A DNA stretch of 64,000 nt. Source: Catenuloplanes atrovinosus (GTDB lineage: Bacteria; Actinomycetota; Actinomycetes; Mycobacteriales; Micromonosporaceae). The stretch is taken from assembly GCF_031458235.1 (NCBI RefSeq), contig NZ_JAVDYB010000001.1:3307001-3371000 (forward strand). The letters are read 5' to 3'. Made by a program: the position numbers and the translations under genes. Numbering within the stretch: the stretch's first letter is position 1; each line of letters starts with the position of its first letter. This document shows, piece by piece, positions 1 to 10,103 of the stretch. The notes beneath the pieces were generated by a model that did no database searches, was not told where the DNA came from, and saw nothing but the letters and a program-made list of their open reading frames with translations.

Positions 1-1221
<1,221 letters not shown>

Positions 1222-1252
1222 GCGGCACCGCGTGACGCGGGCGGCGCGGGGG

Positions 1253-1678
1253 TCAGTCGTGATCCCCGCGCCGCCCGCGCTTGATCGCCCCGCGCTGCTT
1301 CTTCTCCATGATCCGGCGCTCCACCGAGCCCTTCGTCGGCTTGGTCGCGCGCCGCTGCCGGGGCGGCGCCGCGACCGCCCGCGCGATCAGCGCCGCCAGC
1401 CGGGCCCGGGCCGCCTCCCGGTTGCGCAGCTGTGAGCGGAACTCCGACGCCACGATCGTCACCGCGCCGTCGACCAGCCGGTTGCCGAGCCGCTCCAGCG
1501 CGCGCTCGCGCAGCATCGGCGGCAGCACCGAGGAGGCGGCCGGCGACCAGCTCAGCTCCACCCGGCTGTCCGTGGTGTTCACGCCCTGCCCGCCGGGACC
1601 GCCCGCGCGGGAGAACCGCCAGCTCAGCTCCGCGGCCGGGATGATCAGCCGGTCGGAGACGTGAAGATCGTCCGCCAT
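1253..1678 (-). CDS. arfB: Peptidyl-tRNA hydrolase ArfB (YaeJ/ICT1-type ribosome rescue factor)
   Basis: A 141-residue class-I release-factor-like protein. It carries the GGQ motif (GGPGGQGVNTTDSR) that hydrolyses peptidyl-tRNA on stalled ribosomes, and a basic C-terminal tail (MEKKQRGAIKRGRRG) of the kind that enters the empty mRNA channel in ArfB. There is no codon-recognition domain, and the length matches ArfB (~140 aa). ATG at 1678 was chosen because the protein then begins MADDLHVSDRLIIP like the family; 13 codons upstream are open but look non-coding. It sits tail-to-tail with the xylanase, so it is transcribed independently of it. Confidence 0.93.
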   Translation of the reverse strand: MADDLHVSDRLIIPAAELSWRFSRAGGPGGQGVNTTDSRVELSWSPAASSVLPPMLRERALERLGNRLVDGAVTIVASEFRSQLRNREAARARLAALIARAVAAPPRQRRATKPTKGSVERRIMEKKQRGAIKRGRRGDHD

Positions 1679-1726
1679 GCACCCCACGGTAGTGGGCGGG
1701 CCGCGCGGCCCGCCCACCGTACCCCG

Positions 1727-3115
1727 TCAGGGCCTCGGCACCGGGGACCCGAGCTTGGACACCGAGACCGGCGCCGGCACGCCGTCGTGCGCCGGCACGG
1801 TCGTGTCCAGCAGGCCCAGCCGCCGGATCGCGCCGCGCGCCACCACCTGCTGCGTGGTCGTCACCCGCTCCGAGCGGCCGGTGCCGACGAACGACACGAA
1901 CCAGTGCCCGATCGTGGAGACCCGGTTCTTGAAGCCGACCAGGTAGAGCAGGTGCACGGCCAGCCACATGAACCAGCCGATCACGCCGGTGAACTTCATC
2001 CCGCCGGTGCTGGCCACGGCCGAGAACCGGGAGATCGTGGCCATGCTGCCCTTGTCGTGGTACTTGAACGGCTCCGGCGCCGGCTTGCCCGCCAACCGCC
2101 GCTTGATCGTCTCGGCCGCGTACCGTCCGCTCTGGATCGCCACCTGCGCGACGCCCGGCAGCCGGTCCAGCGACATCATGTCGCCCACCGCGAAGATCTC
2201 CGGGTGACCCGGCACCGTGCAATCCGGGTTGACCAGAATCCGCCCGGCCCGGTCCGTCTCCGCGCCGGCCGCCGCCGCGATCTTGCGGGCCAGCGGCGGC
2301 GCCGACACCCCGGCCGCCCAGATCTTCGTGGCCGCCTCGATCCGCTGCCGGCCGCGCGACGTCTCCACGTCGATGCCGCCCTCGTCGACGCCGACCACCT
2401 TCGTGCCCAGCTCGACCTCCACGCCGATCCTGTGAAGCTGGCGCAGCGCCTGCGTCGACAGGTGATCACCGAAGCTCGGCAGCACCGCGTCCACCGCGTC
2501 GACCAGTATCACCCGCGCCCGCTTCGGATCGATCCGCCGGTACTGCCCCGGCAGCGTCCGGTGCGCCAGCTCCGCGATCTGCCCGGCCATCTCCACGCCG
2601 GTCGGGCCCGCGCCGACCACCACGAACGTCAGCCAGCGGTCGATCGCCTCCGGATCGTTCTCGATCTCCGCCATCTCGAACGCGCCGAAGATCCGCCCGC
2701 GCAGTTCCAGCGCGTCGTCGATGCTCTTCATGCCCGGCGCGTTCTCCGCGAACTGGTCGTTCCCGAAGTACGACTGCGACGCTCCCGCCGCCACGATCAG
2801 CGAGTCGTAGGGCACCTGGTACTCGATCCCGGTCGGCGCGTTCGCCGTCACCGTCCGCCGCTCGACGTCCACCTCCGTGGCCCACCCGAGCAGCACCTCC
2901 ACGTTCTCCTGCCGCCGCAGGATCTCCCGCACCGGCGGCGCGATCTCCCCCTCCGACAGAATCCCGGTCGCCACCTGATAGAGCAGCGGCTGGAACAGGT
3001 GATGCGTGGTCCCGTTGATCAAGGTCACGTGCACGTCCGCGCGTTTGAGCGCCTTCGTGGCGAAGAGTCCGCCGAACCCGGCGCCCACGACGACAACCCG
3101 ATGTTGCTCACTCAT
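1727..3115 (-). CDS. ndh: Type II NADH dehydrogenase (NDH-2), NAD(P)/FAD oxidoreductase
   Basis: A 462-residue flavoprotein that passes electrons from NADH to menaquinone without pumping protons. Two Rossmann motifs are present: GAGFGG at residues 11-16 for FAD, and GAGPTG at 168-173 for NADH. The FAD-contacting FAVGDM segment is also visible. The hydrophobic region around VIGWFMWLAVHLLYLVGF fits the membrane anchor found in actinobacterial NDH-2. ATG 3115 has AAGGGGA about 9 nt upstream; the longer in-frame extension lacks a ribosome site. It is monocistronic, with arfB downstream on the same strand about 50 bp away. Confidence 0.93.
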   Translation of the reverse strand: MSEQHRVVVVGAGFGGLFATKALKRADVHVTLINGTTHHLFQPLLYQVATGILSEGEIAPPVREILRRQENVEVLLGWATEVDVERRTVTANAPTGIEYQVPYDSLIVAAGASQSYFGNDQFAENAPGMKSIDDALELRGRIFGAFEMAEIENDPEAIDRWLTFVVVGAGPTGVEMAGQIAELAHRTLPGQYRRIDPKRARVILVDAVDAVLPSFGDHLSTQALRQLHRIGVEVELGTKVVGVDEGGIDVETSRGRQRIEAATKIWAAGVSAPPLARKIAAAAGAETDRAGRILVNPDCTVPGHPEIFAVGDMMSLDRLPGVAQVAIQSGRYAAETIKRRLAGKPAPEPFKYHDKGSMATISRFSAVASTGGMKFTGVIGWFMWLAVHLLYLVGFKNRVSTIGHWFVSFVGTGRSERVTTTQQVVARGAIRRLGLLDTTVPAHDGVPAPVSVSKLGSPVPRP

Positions 3116-3306
3116 GCCGGATTCCCCTTCACGCTGCGGTCCCGCGACGGGAGGCACTGAGCCCATGGTTCACTCGCAAGCTCGCTCATGGCTCTCCCTT
3201 TCCCCCGAAGTCCCCATCGCTCACGTTACGGCCCACCCGTCCCCGATGGGCCTCATTGCCTCCGCCGACTTCCCCACAGTGCCCAGGATCAACGTCGAGA
3301 CCACTA

Positions 3307-3389
3307 TTTTCCCGCTTCCGGCACGGTCGCGGTCCGCATGCTCCCGCGGGCACCGCTCGGCCGTGGCCGGCCTCCCTGCCGGTCCCGCA
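3307..3389 (+). repeat. Interspersed intergenic repeat, copy A
   Basis: One of six copies in this window of an ~80-bp repeat. Its conserved blocks are, in order, CCCGCTTCCGGC, then GCATGCTCCCGCGGGCACCG, then a variable GGCCGTGGCC block, then GGCCTCCCTGCCGGTCCCGC. This copy has all blocks intact and serves as the reference. It lies between genes, upstream of ndh and beyond the 3' end of the GH97 gene. The blocks contain short self-complementary stretches (CCCGCGGG, GGCCGTGGCCGGCC). No transposase or protein product is associated. Confidence 0.85.
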
Positions 3390-3583
3390 CCCGGCCCCGA
3401 CCGGCCGTCCCGCCGGGGCGACGGGCGAGACCTCCGGCGCCGGGACATCCACGCCCGACCAACCCGACGGTCCCGCCGCGATCCCCCGCCCCGCCGGGCG
3501 CACCCGTCCCTCAGTGGACCGCCGCTTCGCGCTCTACCGGATTCGCACGCGAAGCCGGTTCCCCAGGTCCTCCATTGGCGAGT

Positions 3584-3630
3584 GATACGTGAAGCACGTC
3601 TCGAGGCACTCATGACGTGCTCTACGTATC
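3584..3630. repeat. Imperfect 16-bp inverted repeat (hairpin) 3' of the GH97 gene
   Basis: GATACGTGAAGCACGT (3584-3599) and ACGTGCTCTACGTATC (3615-3630) are inverse complements except for a two-base mismatch in the middle, with a 15-base spacer. It begins about 70 bp past the GH97 stop codon. Its composition is more AT-rich than the surroundings. It may be a transcription terminator for the GH97 gene or a protein-binding dyad. There is no T-tract. Confidence 0.6.
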
Positions 3631-3697
3631 TTTGGCCGCGCACACCGACCGTGACATCCGGCGATCTCGAGAGAAACGCCCGCGATGAGCACCCGCG

Positions 3698-6259
3698 TCA
3701 GGCGCAGGAGAGCCGGGCCGCGGCCCAGTCGGCGTGGTCGAAGTTCTTGCCGTCGCCGGCGTCGGTGACGCGGAGGGTGAGGCGGCGGACGCCGGTGACG
3801 TCGGCGGTGACGGGCTGGGCCGGGTCGCCGCTGCGCAGCACGCCGGTGCCGGCGAGTGAGCGGCCGTCGCCGAGCACCTCGAAGGTGGCGGACCCGGGGG
3901 TGGTGACCTCGTCGTCGATGCCGACGAGCGCGGCGAACGACGTGCAGGCGCCGCCGAGCCAGACCGTCACCTCGGCGGGCGCGTGCATGCCGAGGCCCTT
4001 CGCGTGGACGGTGCCGCGCAGCGTGAGCGGGTTGCCGTCGCCGGCGGACTGCTCGCCGTTGGAGCGGTCGCGTTCCACCGGGCCGTAGCCGTTGGACTCG
4101 GCGAGGAACGGCAGGTCGCTCACCCACGCGTCGCCGGTGGGCGCGGGTGGGGGCACGAAGACGCGGACGGCCTGCTCGACGTGTACGGTCCGGCCGCGCC
4201 AGCGGTAGGTCGCCACGATCGGCAGCTCCACCGTGCCGATCACGTCGTCGGGCACGGTCAGGCGCCACGATCCGGACAGTGACTCGCCGCCGCGCAGACG
4301 GGCCGCGGTCACCGGGTCGCCGCCGGACGCGGGCGCCAGCCGCACCTCGGTGATCGGCCCGCCGGCCGGCAGCGTGAACGTGGCGCGGACGTCGACGGAC
4401 GCGCCCGGCCGCGTCTCGGTGGACGGCGGCGTCACGGTCAGGACCGTGGCCGGCACCGGCTCGATCGGGCGGTCGCAGGTGGCCGACCCGGTGTACGGGC
4501 ACAGCGCCGTGACGAATCCGCCGTTCGCGGCCAGCGGCACGGTCAGCGTGTCGCCGCGGCGGACGATCCGGCTCTCCCGGACCAGGCCGTGGCCGCCGTC
4601 CCGCAGCGTCTCGGCCAGCCACCGCCCGCCGGGCAGGAAGCCGAGGTCGATCGCGGTGTCCCCGGCCGGCTCGGCGCTGATGCCGGCCGCCCACCAGCGG
4701 TCACCGGAGCGGCGCGCCAGGACCGCGGACCGTCCCGGCTCGCCGGACAGCAGCCGCGTCTCGTCCCACACCACCGGGATCTGGTTGAGCGTGCGCAGCG
4801 CCTCCGGATGCGACTCGTACGTCTCGAACCGGTCCGCCAGGTGCTGCCAGCCGGACTCGTAGACCACGGCGAGCGCCACCTCGTGCGCGTCGGTGGTGTC
4901 GCGGTCGGACACCACCCAGGTGACCGGCGTGTAGTCCATGCCGCCGGTGACGTTCCGGGTGAACGGGAAGATCGTGTTGGTGGCCGCGCGGGTGCGGGAC
5001 TGTTCGGCGCCGCGCACCGCCTCCTGGGTGAGCACGTGCGGCCAGGTGCGCTGCAGGCCGCGCGGGGTGGTGGCGCCGTGGAAGTTGACCATCAGCTTGA
5101 GCTCGGCCGTGGCGGGCAGGATCTCGTCGTACCAGCGGAACCGCGCCTGGCTGTCCGAGTCCATGAAGTCGATCTTCACGCCGGCCACGCCCCAGGACTT
5201 CAGCCGCGGCAGCACGGTGTCGCGCTCCTGCGGCGTGTCCAGCGCGGTCCAGTGCAGCCACAGCAGGATGTCGACGCCGCGGGCCCGCGCGTAGCGGACC
5301 AGTTCCGGCACCCAGGACGCGTTCCACCCCTCGTCGATCAGCACGTACGGCCAGCGGTTGCGCGCGGCGAAGTCGACGTACTGCCGCTGGCGCACCGGGT
5401 CGGCCGGGCTGCCCCGCTCGGACAGCCAGGACCACGCGACGAGCCCCGGCCGTACCCACGAGGTGTCCTTGATCTTCGAGGCCGGCGCCAGGTCGTCGAC
5501 GAGCGTGCTCTCCGTGACGGTGGCCAGGTCGCCCACGATGGTGACGCGCCACGGCGTGCTCAGCGGACCGTCCGCGGTGACCGTCGCGTCGGCGAGCTCG
5601 ACCGCATAGCCGCCGCCGCCCGCGTGGGTGAGCCGGCCGCCCGCGTACCGCCCGTCCACGTCGGACTCCGCGAGCATGGCGTAGGTGCCGCCGATCCGGA
5701 ACAGCGCGGGAAAACCGTAGTCGGCCACCGGCGCCGCACCGGCCGTGGTCCGGCTCCAGGGCTCCTCGTAGTTCGGCGTGTACGGCAGCAGCCAGGCGTC
5801 GGCGTCCGGCGGGATCACGTACGACGAGGTCTCGCCGATGACCGTGACCGGCCCGTCATCCGGCAGCACGTACCGGTAGGCCGCGCCCTCCGCGGAGACC
5901 CGCACCACCAGGTCCAGCCGCGCCCCGCCCGCACCGGTGAACGAGAACGTCGACTCGCGCAGCGTGGTGTCCCGCTCGAGCCGTTTGCCGGTGGTCATCG
6001 TGTACCGCTCGCGCAGCGTGCGGCTGCTGCGGGAGACGAAGGTGAGCCCGTCGCTCAGGTCCGCCTCCGCGGTGCGGATGCCGATCGGCGCGGCCGGCAG
6101 CACCGAGTCGACGCCGAACGCGAGCCGCCCCTGATCCAGCCCCACGCGCGCCGTCACCTCCCCGCCCGGCGCCGCCACCGTCCACTCCAAACCCACCCGA
6201 TCCACCGGCGCCCCCGGCACCATGGCAACGACGAGAGCGGCGGTCAGCAGCACGTGCAC
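3698..6259 (-). CDS. Secreted GH97 glycosidase (alpha-glucosidase/alpha-galactosidase type) with C-terminal NPCBM
   Basis: 853 residues with an N-terminal signal-like segment (HVLLTAALVVAMVPG). An N-terminal beta-sandwich (~25-265) is followed by the GH97 TIM barrel (~265-510). The barrel contains VKIDFMDSD (Asp364) and TQEAVRGAE (Glu413), at the positions where retaining GH97 enzymes have an Asp nucleophile and Glu acid/base. The invertase-type catalytic base pattern was not seen. An Ig-like segment follows (~605-705), then an NPCBM domain (~708-853; AKGLGMHAPAEV, GKNFDHADW). The GTG start at 6259 is supported by GGAGG 7 nt upstream; a longer frame is not needed. Exact sugar specificity cannot be read from sequence. 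Confidence 0.88.
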   Translation of the reverse strand: MHVLLTAALVVAMVPGAPVDRVGLEWTVAAPGGEVTARVGLDQGRLAFGVDSVLPAAPIGIRTAEADLSDGLTFVSRSSRTLRERYTMTTGKRLERDTTLRESTFSFTGAGGARLDLVVRVSAEGAAYRYVLPDDGPVTVIGETSSYVIPPDADAWLLPYTPNYEEPWSRTTAGAAPVADYGFPALFRIGGTYAMLAESDVDGRYAGGRLTHAGGGGYAVELADATVTADGPLSTPWRVTIVGDLATVTESTLVDDLAPASKIKDTSWVRPGLVAWSWLSERGSPADPVRQRQYVDFAARNRWPYVLIDEGWNASWVPELVRYARARGVDILLWLHWTALDTPQERDTVLPRLKSWGVAGVKIDFMDSDSQARFRWYDEILPATAELKLMVNFHGATTPRGLQRTWPHVLTQEAVRGAEQSRTRAATNTIFPFTRNVTGGMDYTPVTWVVSDRDTTDAHEVALAVVYESGWQHLADRFETYESHPEALRTLNQIPVVWDETRLLSGEPGRSAVLARRSGDRWWAAGISAEPAGDTAIDLGFLPGGRWLAETLRDGGHGLVRESRIVRRGDTLTVPLAANGGFVTALCPYTGSATCDRPIEPVPATVLTVTPPSTETRPGASVDVRATFTLPAGGPITEVRLAPASGGDPVTAARLRGGESLSGSWRLTVPDDVIGTVELPIVATYRWRGRTVHVEQAVRVFVPPPAPTGDAWVSDLPFLAESNGYGPVERDRSNGEQSAGDGNPLTLRGTVHAKGLGMHAPAEVTVWLGGACTSFAALVGIDDEVTTPGSATFEVLGDGRSLAGTGVLRSGDPAQPVTADVTGVRRLTLRVTDAGDGKNFDHADWAAARLSCA

Positions 6260-6275
6260 GAGGACCTCCAGCGAT

Positions 6276-6289
6276 GGAAATCGATTCCC
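6276..6289. promoter_or_regulatory. Possible LacI-type operator upstream of the GH97 gene
   Basis: A 14-bp dyad, GGAAATCGATTCCC, is centred at 6282/6283 with one mismatched pair. The CG centre and flanking A/T with G/C ends resemble LacI-family operators. It lies just upstream of the ribosome site of the GH97 gene. Assigned by pattern only. Confidence 0.35.
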
Positions 6290-6333
6290 TCTGGGACCCT
6301 ATGCGGCGCACGGCCGCCAGACAATGGGCGCCC

Positions 6334-6439
6334 GCGGAACCGGCGGGGAGGCCGGCCGCGGACCCGGCGGGGGCCGGCCACGGCCCGGCCGGTGCCCGCT
6401 CCGAGCACCCGGATCGCGACCACGCCGGAGGCGGGTGAA
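6334..6439 (-). repeat. Interspersed intergenic repeat, copy E (diverged, enlarged)
   Basis: Read on the minus strand, this copy has CCGCCTCCGGCGTGGTCGCG, a degenerate middle block ending GGGCACCGG, then GGCCGTGGCCGGC, and finally GGCCTCCCCGCCGGTTCCGC. An extra ~25 bp of GC-rich sequence lies between the last two blocks. It sits between the MFS stop codon and the GH97 start. Clearly related to copies A-C but more decayed. Confidence 0.65.
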
Positions 6440-6461
6440 GCGGAGCTGCCCAGATCGTCGG

Positions 6462-7622
6462 TCACCGCCCGGCCGCCGCGACCGGCACGCCGGACGACCG
6501 GACGTCGACCGCGCGCGCGGCGACCACGATGACGGCGGCCAGCACGACCGGGATGGCGAGCGCGACCGGCAGGCCGGTGAGGGCGGCGCCGCCGCCGATG
6601 AGGACCGGGCCGGCGAAGAAGCCGAGCCAGCCGATGCTGGCGGCGCGCGCGATGGCGCGGGCCGGGCGGTCGGGGTTGCGGGCGCCGGCGGCGGAGAAGA
6701 CCTGTGGCGCGATGGTGGACAGGCCGGCGCCGAGGCAGCCGAAGCCGATCACGCCGGCGATCGGGTGGTGGACGAGCAGCGCGGCGCCGAGGCCGCCCGC
6801 GGCCAGCAGGCCACCGGCGCGGACCACCGCGACCGGGCCGAACCGGGCGGTGAGCGGGTCGCCGGCGAGCCGGCCGGCGGTCATCGCGGCGAAGAACGCG
6901 GCGTAGGCGCCGGCCGCGAGCGCCGCGGAACCGCCGAGGCTGTCGCGGACGTAGACGGTGCTCCAGTCCGCGGCGGCGCCCTCGCCGATCAGCGCGCAGA
7001 AGGCCAGGCCGCCCAGCAGCAGTACGCCGCGCAGCGGGCCCGGGTTCTGTCGTACCTCTGTGGCAGGGTGTTCCCGGGTGGCCTCGAACGACTGCGCGAC
7101 CGCCCAGGCCGTGACCGCGGCCATGACCACCGCCACGGAGGCGAACGTGACGACCGGCCCGGCCCCGGCCGCGGCGAACGCGCCGCCCGCCGCCGCGCCC
7201 AGGAAGCCGCCGATGCTGTAGGCGGCGTGGAAGGAGGACATGATGGGTGAGCCCCAGGCACGCTCGATCTCCACGCCGCGCGCGTTCATGGCCACGTTCA
7301 GCGTGCCGTGCACCACGCCGAAGGCGAAGAGCGCCAGCGCGAGCGTGGCCAGGTTCGGCGCGAGCGCGACCGGGATCAGCAGGAAGCCGTCGGCCAGCGC
7401 GACCGGGGTGAGCACGCGGCGGGTGCCGAACCGGTCGACCAGCGTGCCGACCAGCTGCATGCCCGTGATCGCCCCCGCGGCGAGCGCGAGCAGTGCCAGG
7501 CTGAGCAGGCCGTCGGAGAGGCCGAGGTGCTCCTTCACGGCGGGGATGCGCGCGGTCCAGACGCCGATCAGCGTGCCGTAGAGCAGGAACAGCAGGGCGG
7601 TGGCGAGACGCGCTTTCTTCAT
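6462..7622 (-). CDS. MFS transporter (12 TM, YbjJ/fucose-permease-like)
   Basis: 386 residues with about twelve hydrophobic segments. The MFS signature after TM2 is visible as DRFGTRRVL, and a polar break separates two six-helix halves. The N-terminus MKKARLATALLFLLYGTLIGVWTARIP resembles sugar or drug permeases that begin directly in TM1. ATG 7622 was picked because it opens just before TM1; it has no strong ribosome site. It is divergent from the AlkZ-like gene with 30 bp between starts, so the two share a promoter region. Substrate unknown. Confidence 0.85.
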   Translation of the reverse strand: MKKARLATALLFLLYGTLIGVWTARIPAVKEHLGLSDGLLSLALLALAAGAITGMQLVGTLVDRFGTRRVLTPVALADGFLLIPVALAPNLATLALALFAFGVVHGTLNVAMNARGVEIERAWGSPIMSSFHAAYSIGGFLGAAAGGAFAAAGAGPVVTFASVAVVMAAVTAWAVAQSFEATREHPATEVRQNPGPLRGVLLLGGLAFCALIGEGAAADWSTVYVRDSLGGSAALAAGAYAAFFAAMTAGRLAGDPLTARFGPVAVVRAGGLLAAGGLGAALLVHHPIAGVIGFGCLGAGLSTIAPQVFSAAGARNPDRPARAIARAASIGWLGFFAGPVLIGGGAALTGLPVALAIPVVLAAVIVVAARAVDVRSSGVPVAAAGR

Positions 7623-7652
7623 ACCGTGAACATAGAGGAAGGATCGAGCACT

Positions 7653-8756
7653 GTGGAGGTCACGCGCGAGCAGGTGCTCGGGTTCCGGATCCGGGCGCAG
7701 CAGCTCGACCGGGCGCCCGGCACCGGCAGGGTGCAGGACACGGCGCTGCTGGACTACGGCGCGCAGGACACCGGGCCGGACGGTGCCCACTGGGCGCTGG
7801 AGACGCGCGGACTCGACACCGCCGCGGTGCCGGACGACGCGCTGAGCATGCTGTGGACGCTGCGCGGCGGGCCGCACCTCTACCGGCGCGCGGACCTGCC
7901 GGCGGTGGCGGCCGCGGTGGCGCCGTTCTCCGACGAGGACGCGGGCAAGCGCATCTACGACGCGGCGAAGCCGCTGCGCCAGGCCGGGATCGGCAACCTG
8001 GAGGCGCTCGACGTGGTCGCCGGCCACCTGCGTGAGATCGTGTCCGCACCGACCGTGAAGGGCGAGGTGTCCGGCCGGCTGTCCGCGGTGCTGGACCCGC
8101 CGCACCTGCGTGCCTGCAAGCCGTGCGGCGTGACGCACGCCTGGGAGATGCCGTTCCGGCTGGCCGCCGTGCGCGCCGGCCTGGAGCTGGAGCCGGGCAC
8201 GTCACCGCCGGTGCTGCGGCGCATCCCGGGGTTCACCGGCCCGGCGGCGAGCGTGCCGCCGCGATTCGACGTCATCCGGGCGTACCTGCGGCTGCTCGGG
8301 CCGGCCACGCCCAAGCAGGTGGCCGCGTTCCTGGACGCGCCGGTCAAGGCCGTGACCGCGCGCTGGCCGGCCGACGTCACCGAGGTGACCGTGGCCGGCC
8401 GGGCCTGCTCGATCCTGACCGGGGACGTGGACGCGCTGGCCGCCGGGCCGGCCGAGGTGACTCGGCTGCTCGGCCCGTACGACCTGTTCGTCCAGGCCAA
8501 GGACCGCGACCTGCTGATCGGCGACCCGGCGCGGGCCAAGGCGGTCTGGCCGGTGCTCGGCCGCCCCGGCGTGGTGCTGCTCGACGGCGACCCGCTCGGC
8601 ACCTGGCGACCCCGCAAGCAGGGCAAACGGTTCCGCCTGGAGGTGGACCTGTGGGCGCCGGTGTCGCCGGCCGCGCGGGCCGCGGTCGAGGAGCAGGCCG
8701 AGCGGCTGGCGGCCTATCGGGGCACGCCACTGACCGGCCTGGACCTCAAGGAGTGA
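7653..8756 (+). CDS. Winged-helix DNA-binding protein, AlkZ/YcaQ-like (HTH_42)
   Basis: 367 residues of the PF06224-type family, which includes the DNA glycosylases AlkZ and YcaQ that unhook alkylated or crosslinked bases. The N-terminus VLGFRIRAQQLDR matches the region carrying the catalytic Gln-containing motif of that family, but the exact QxQ/QxD pattern is not clear here, so glycosylase activity is uncertain. Internal winged-helix segments are seen (FDVIRAYLRLLGPATPKQVAAFLD). The GTG start at 7653 has GAGGAAGGA about 10 nt upstream. Its stop codon (8754-8756) abuts the stop codon of the opposing tldE-like gene with no spacer. Confidence 0.8.
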   Translation: MEVTREQVLGFRIRAQQLDRAPGTGRVQDTALLDYGAQDTGPDGAHWALETRGLDTAAVPDDALSMLWTLRGGPHLYRRADLPAVAAAVAPFSDEDAGKRIYDAAKPLRQAGIGNLEALDVVAGHLREIVSAPTVKGEVSGRLSAVLDPPHLRACKPCGVTHAWEMPFRLAAVRAGLELEPGTSPPVLRRIPGFTGPAASVPPRFDVIRAYLRLLGPATPKQVAAFLDAPVKAVTARWPADVTEVTVAGRACSILTGDVDALAAGPAEVTRLLGPYDLFVQAKDRDLLIGDPARAKAVWPVLGRPGVVLLDGDPLGTWRPRKQGKRFRLEVDLWAPVSPAARAAVEEQAERLAAYRGTPLTGLDLKE

Positions 8757-10103
8757 TCACCCGGCCGCGTTGCCGGTGTAGTTCCACGACGCCAGCCGCA
8801 GCGCCGGGGCGCGGAAGCCGGTGTCCAGCCGGTTCGCGGGCTGGCCGACCGCGGACGCGCCCACGCCGAGCACCGCGCCGGGCGCGAGCGCCAGCGGGTA
8901 CGACTGGGTGAAGCGCAGGTTCTGCACCGGGCGCACCACCCGCCCGTCCTCGATCAGCCACAGCCCGTTGCGGGTCAGTCCAGTCATGACCAGCGTCTTC
9001 GGGTCGAGCACCCGGGTGTACCAGTTGTCGGTGACCAGCAGCCCGCGTTCGACGTCGCGGACCAGCGCGGCCACGTGCGAGTCCGCCTCCGGCCCGTCCA
9101 CCTCGTCGGCCGGCCCGGCACCGGACGGCAGCAGGTGCAGGCAGCTCGCCAGCACGCCGAAGCCCGAGTCGCTGTGGTGGCCGGTGGAGAGGCCGCCGGT
9201 CAGCGCCGCGGTCTGCCGGTCGTGCAGGATCGTGCGGATCACGCCCTTCTCCACCAGTGGCACGGTGCCGCGGATCGTGCCCTCGCCGTCGAACGGCAGG
9301 CCGGTGCCGCCCGGCGCCACCGGGTCGTCGAGCAGCGTGATCGCGGGGTCGAGCTGGTCCGCGCCGAGCCGGGCGAACGACATGCCCTCGGCGAACGTCC
9401 GGCCGTTGAAGCCGAAGATCGCCAGGCAGTTGAGCACGTCCGCGACCGCGGTCGGTTCCAGCACCACCTCGTACCGGCCGGGCAGCAGCGCCTCCGGGCG
9501 GTCGGACGCGCGGGCCTTCGCGGCGGCGCGCGCGCCGAGCACGGCGCCGTCCAGGTCGGCCAGCCGCACCGAGGCGAGCCGGGACACGCCGTCCGAGGTC
9601 TCGGTGCGCGCGATGCCGTCCAGCGCGGCCTCCGTGGTGTGCCCCTCCGCGACGTGCCCGAGCGTGTTGGCGAACGCGGCGCGGTGCGTGGTGGTGGACA
9701 CGTACCCGGCCGCCTCCAGGCCGTCGGCCGCGCGCACGAAGTCGCGCACGCGCGCGGCCCGGTCCGCGGGCGTGGCCGCCGCGGTCTCCTCGTCCAGGTT
9801 GCCGCGCTCGCGCGCGGCGGCCGGGGGTGTCAGGCCGGGCCAGGTGCGGTCCGCCGGTGCCGCGGCCAGCGCGGCGCCGGCCCGGGCGATCAGCGCCTCC
9901 GGGTCCGGGCCGGACAGCGCCACGGTACGGCCGTCGCGGTGCACGCGCAGGCGTACCTCCGTGGTCTCGGTCGTGATGTTCTGGTGGATCGCCGAGTTCG
10001 CGAACCGGGTCAGGCCGCGCGCGACGTGCTGCACGAACACCTCGGCCTCCGCGCCGGGCAGCGCCTCGGCGACGCGCGCGGCGACGGCGTCGGCGGCGGT
10101 CAT
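8757..10103 (-). CDS. tldE: TldE/PmbA-like subunit of the TldD/E metalloprotease
   Basis: 448 residues of the TldD/PmbA family. It is the non-metal partner: it lacks the HExxxH motif seen in the upstream gene. In the known pair the heterodimer degrades unfolded peptides and matures some RiPP and CcdA-type substrates. Family features include the C-terminal GVLASCLHLLPSG and DNWYTRVLDPKTLVMTG segments. ATG 10103 overlaps the stop codon of the upstream tldD (ATGA), so the two are translationally coupled. No RiPP precursor is evident nearby. Confidence 0.9.
   Translation of the reverse strand: MTAADAVAARVAEALPGAEAEVFVQHVARGLTRFANSAIHQNITTETTEVRLRVHRDGRTVALSGPDPEALIARAGAALAAAPADRTWPGLTPPAAARERGNLDEETAAATPADRAARVRDFVRAADGLEAAGYVSTTTHRAAFANTLGHVAEGHTTEAALDGIARTETSDGVSRLASVRLADLDGAVLGARAAAKARASDRPEALLPGRYEVVLEPTAVADVLNCLAIFGFNGRTFAEGMSFARLGADQLDPAITLLDDPVAPGGTGLPFDGEGTIRGTVPLVEKGVIRTILHDRQTAALTGGLSTGHHSDSGFGVLASCLHLLPSGAGPADEVDGPEADSHVAALVRDVERGLLVTDNWYTRVLDPKTLVMTGLTRNGLWLIEDGRVVRPVQNLRFTQSYPLALAPGAVLGVGASAVGQPANRLDTGFRAPALRLASWNYTGNAAG

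Larger units (their letters stand above)
3116..3697. other. Intergenic region, no gene recognised
   Basis: This 580-base stretch lies between the ndh start and the end of the GH97 gene. It holds repeat copy A (3307-3389) and a near-perfect 16-bp inverted repeat (3584-3599 / 3615-3630). The open frames here have no ribosome site or family resemblance. The ndh promoter must lie at the left side but no clear -10/-35 pair is visible. Confidence 0.6.

Noticed and set aside
7653-8756. Firm call as alkylation-repair glycosylase AlkZ
   Set aside because: The family match is good but the exact catalytic Gln motif was not certain, so only a family-level name is given.
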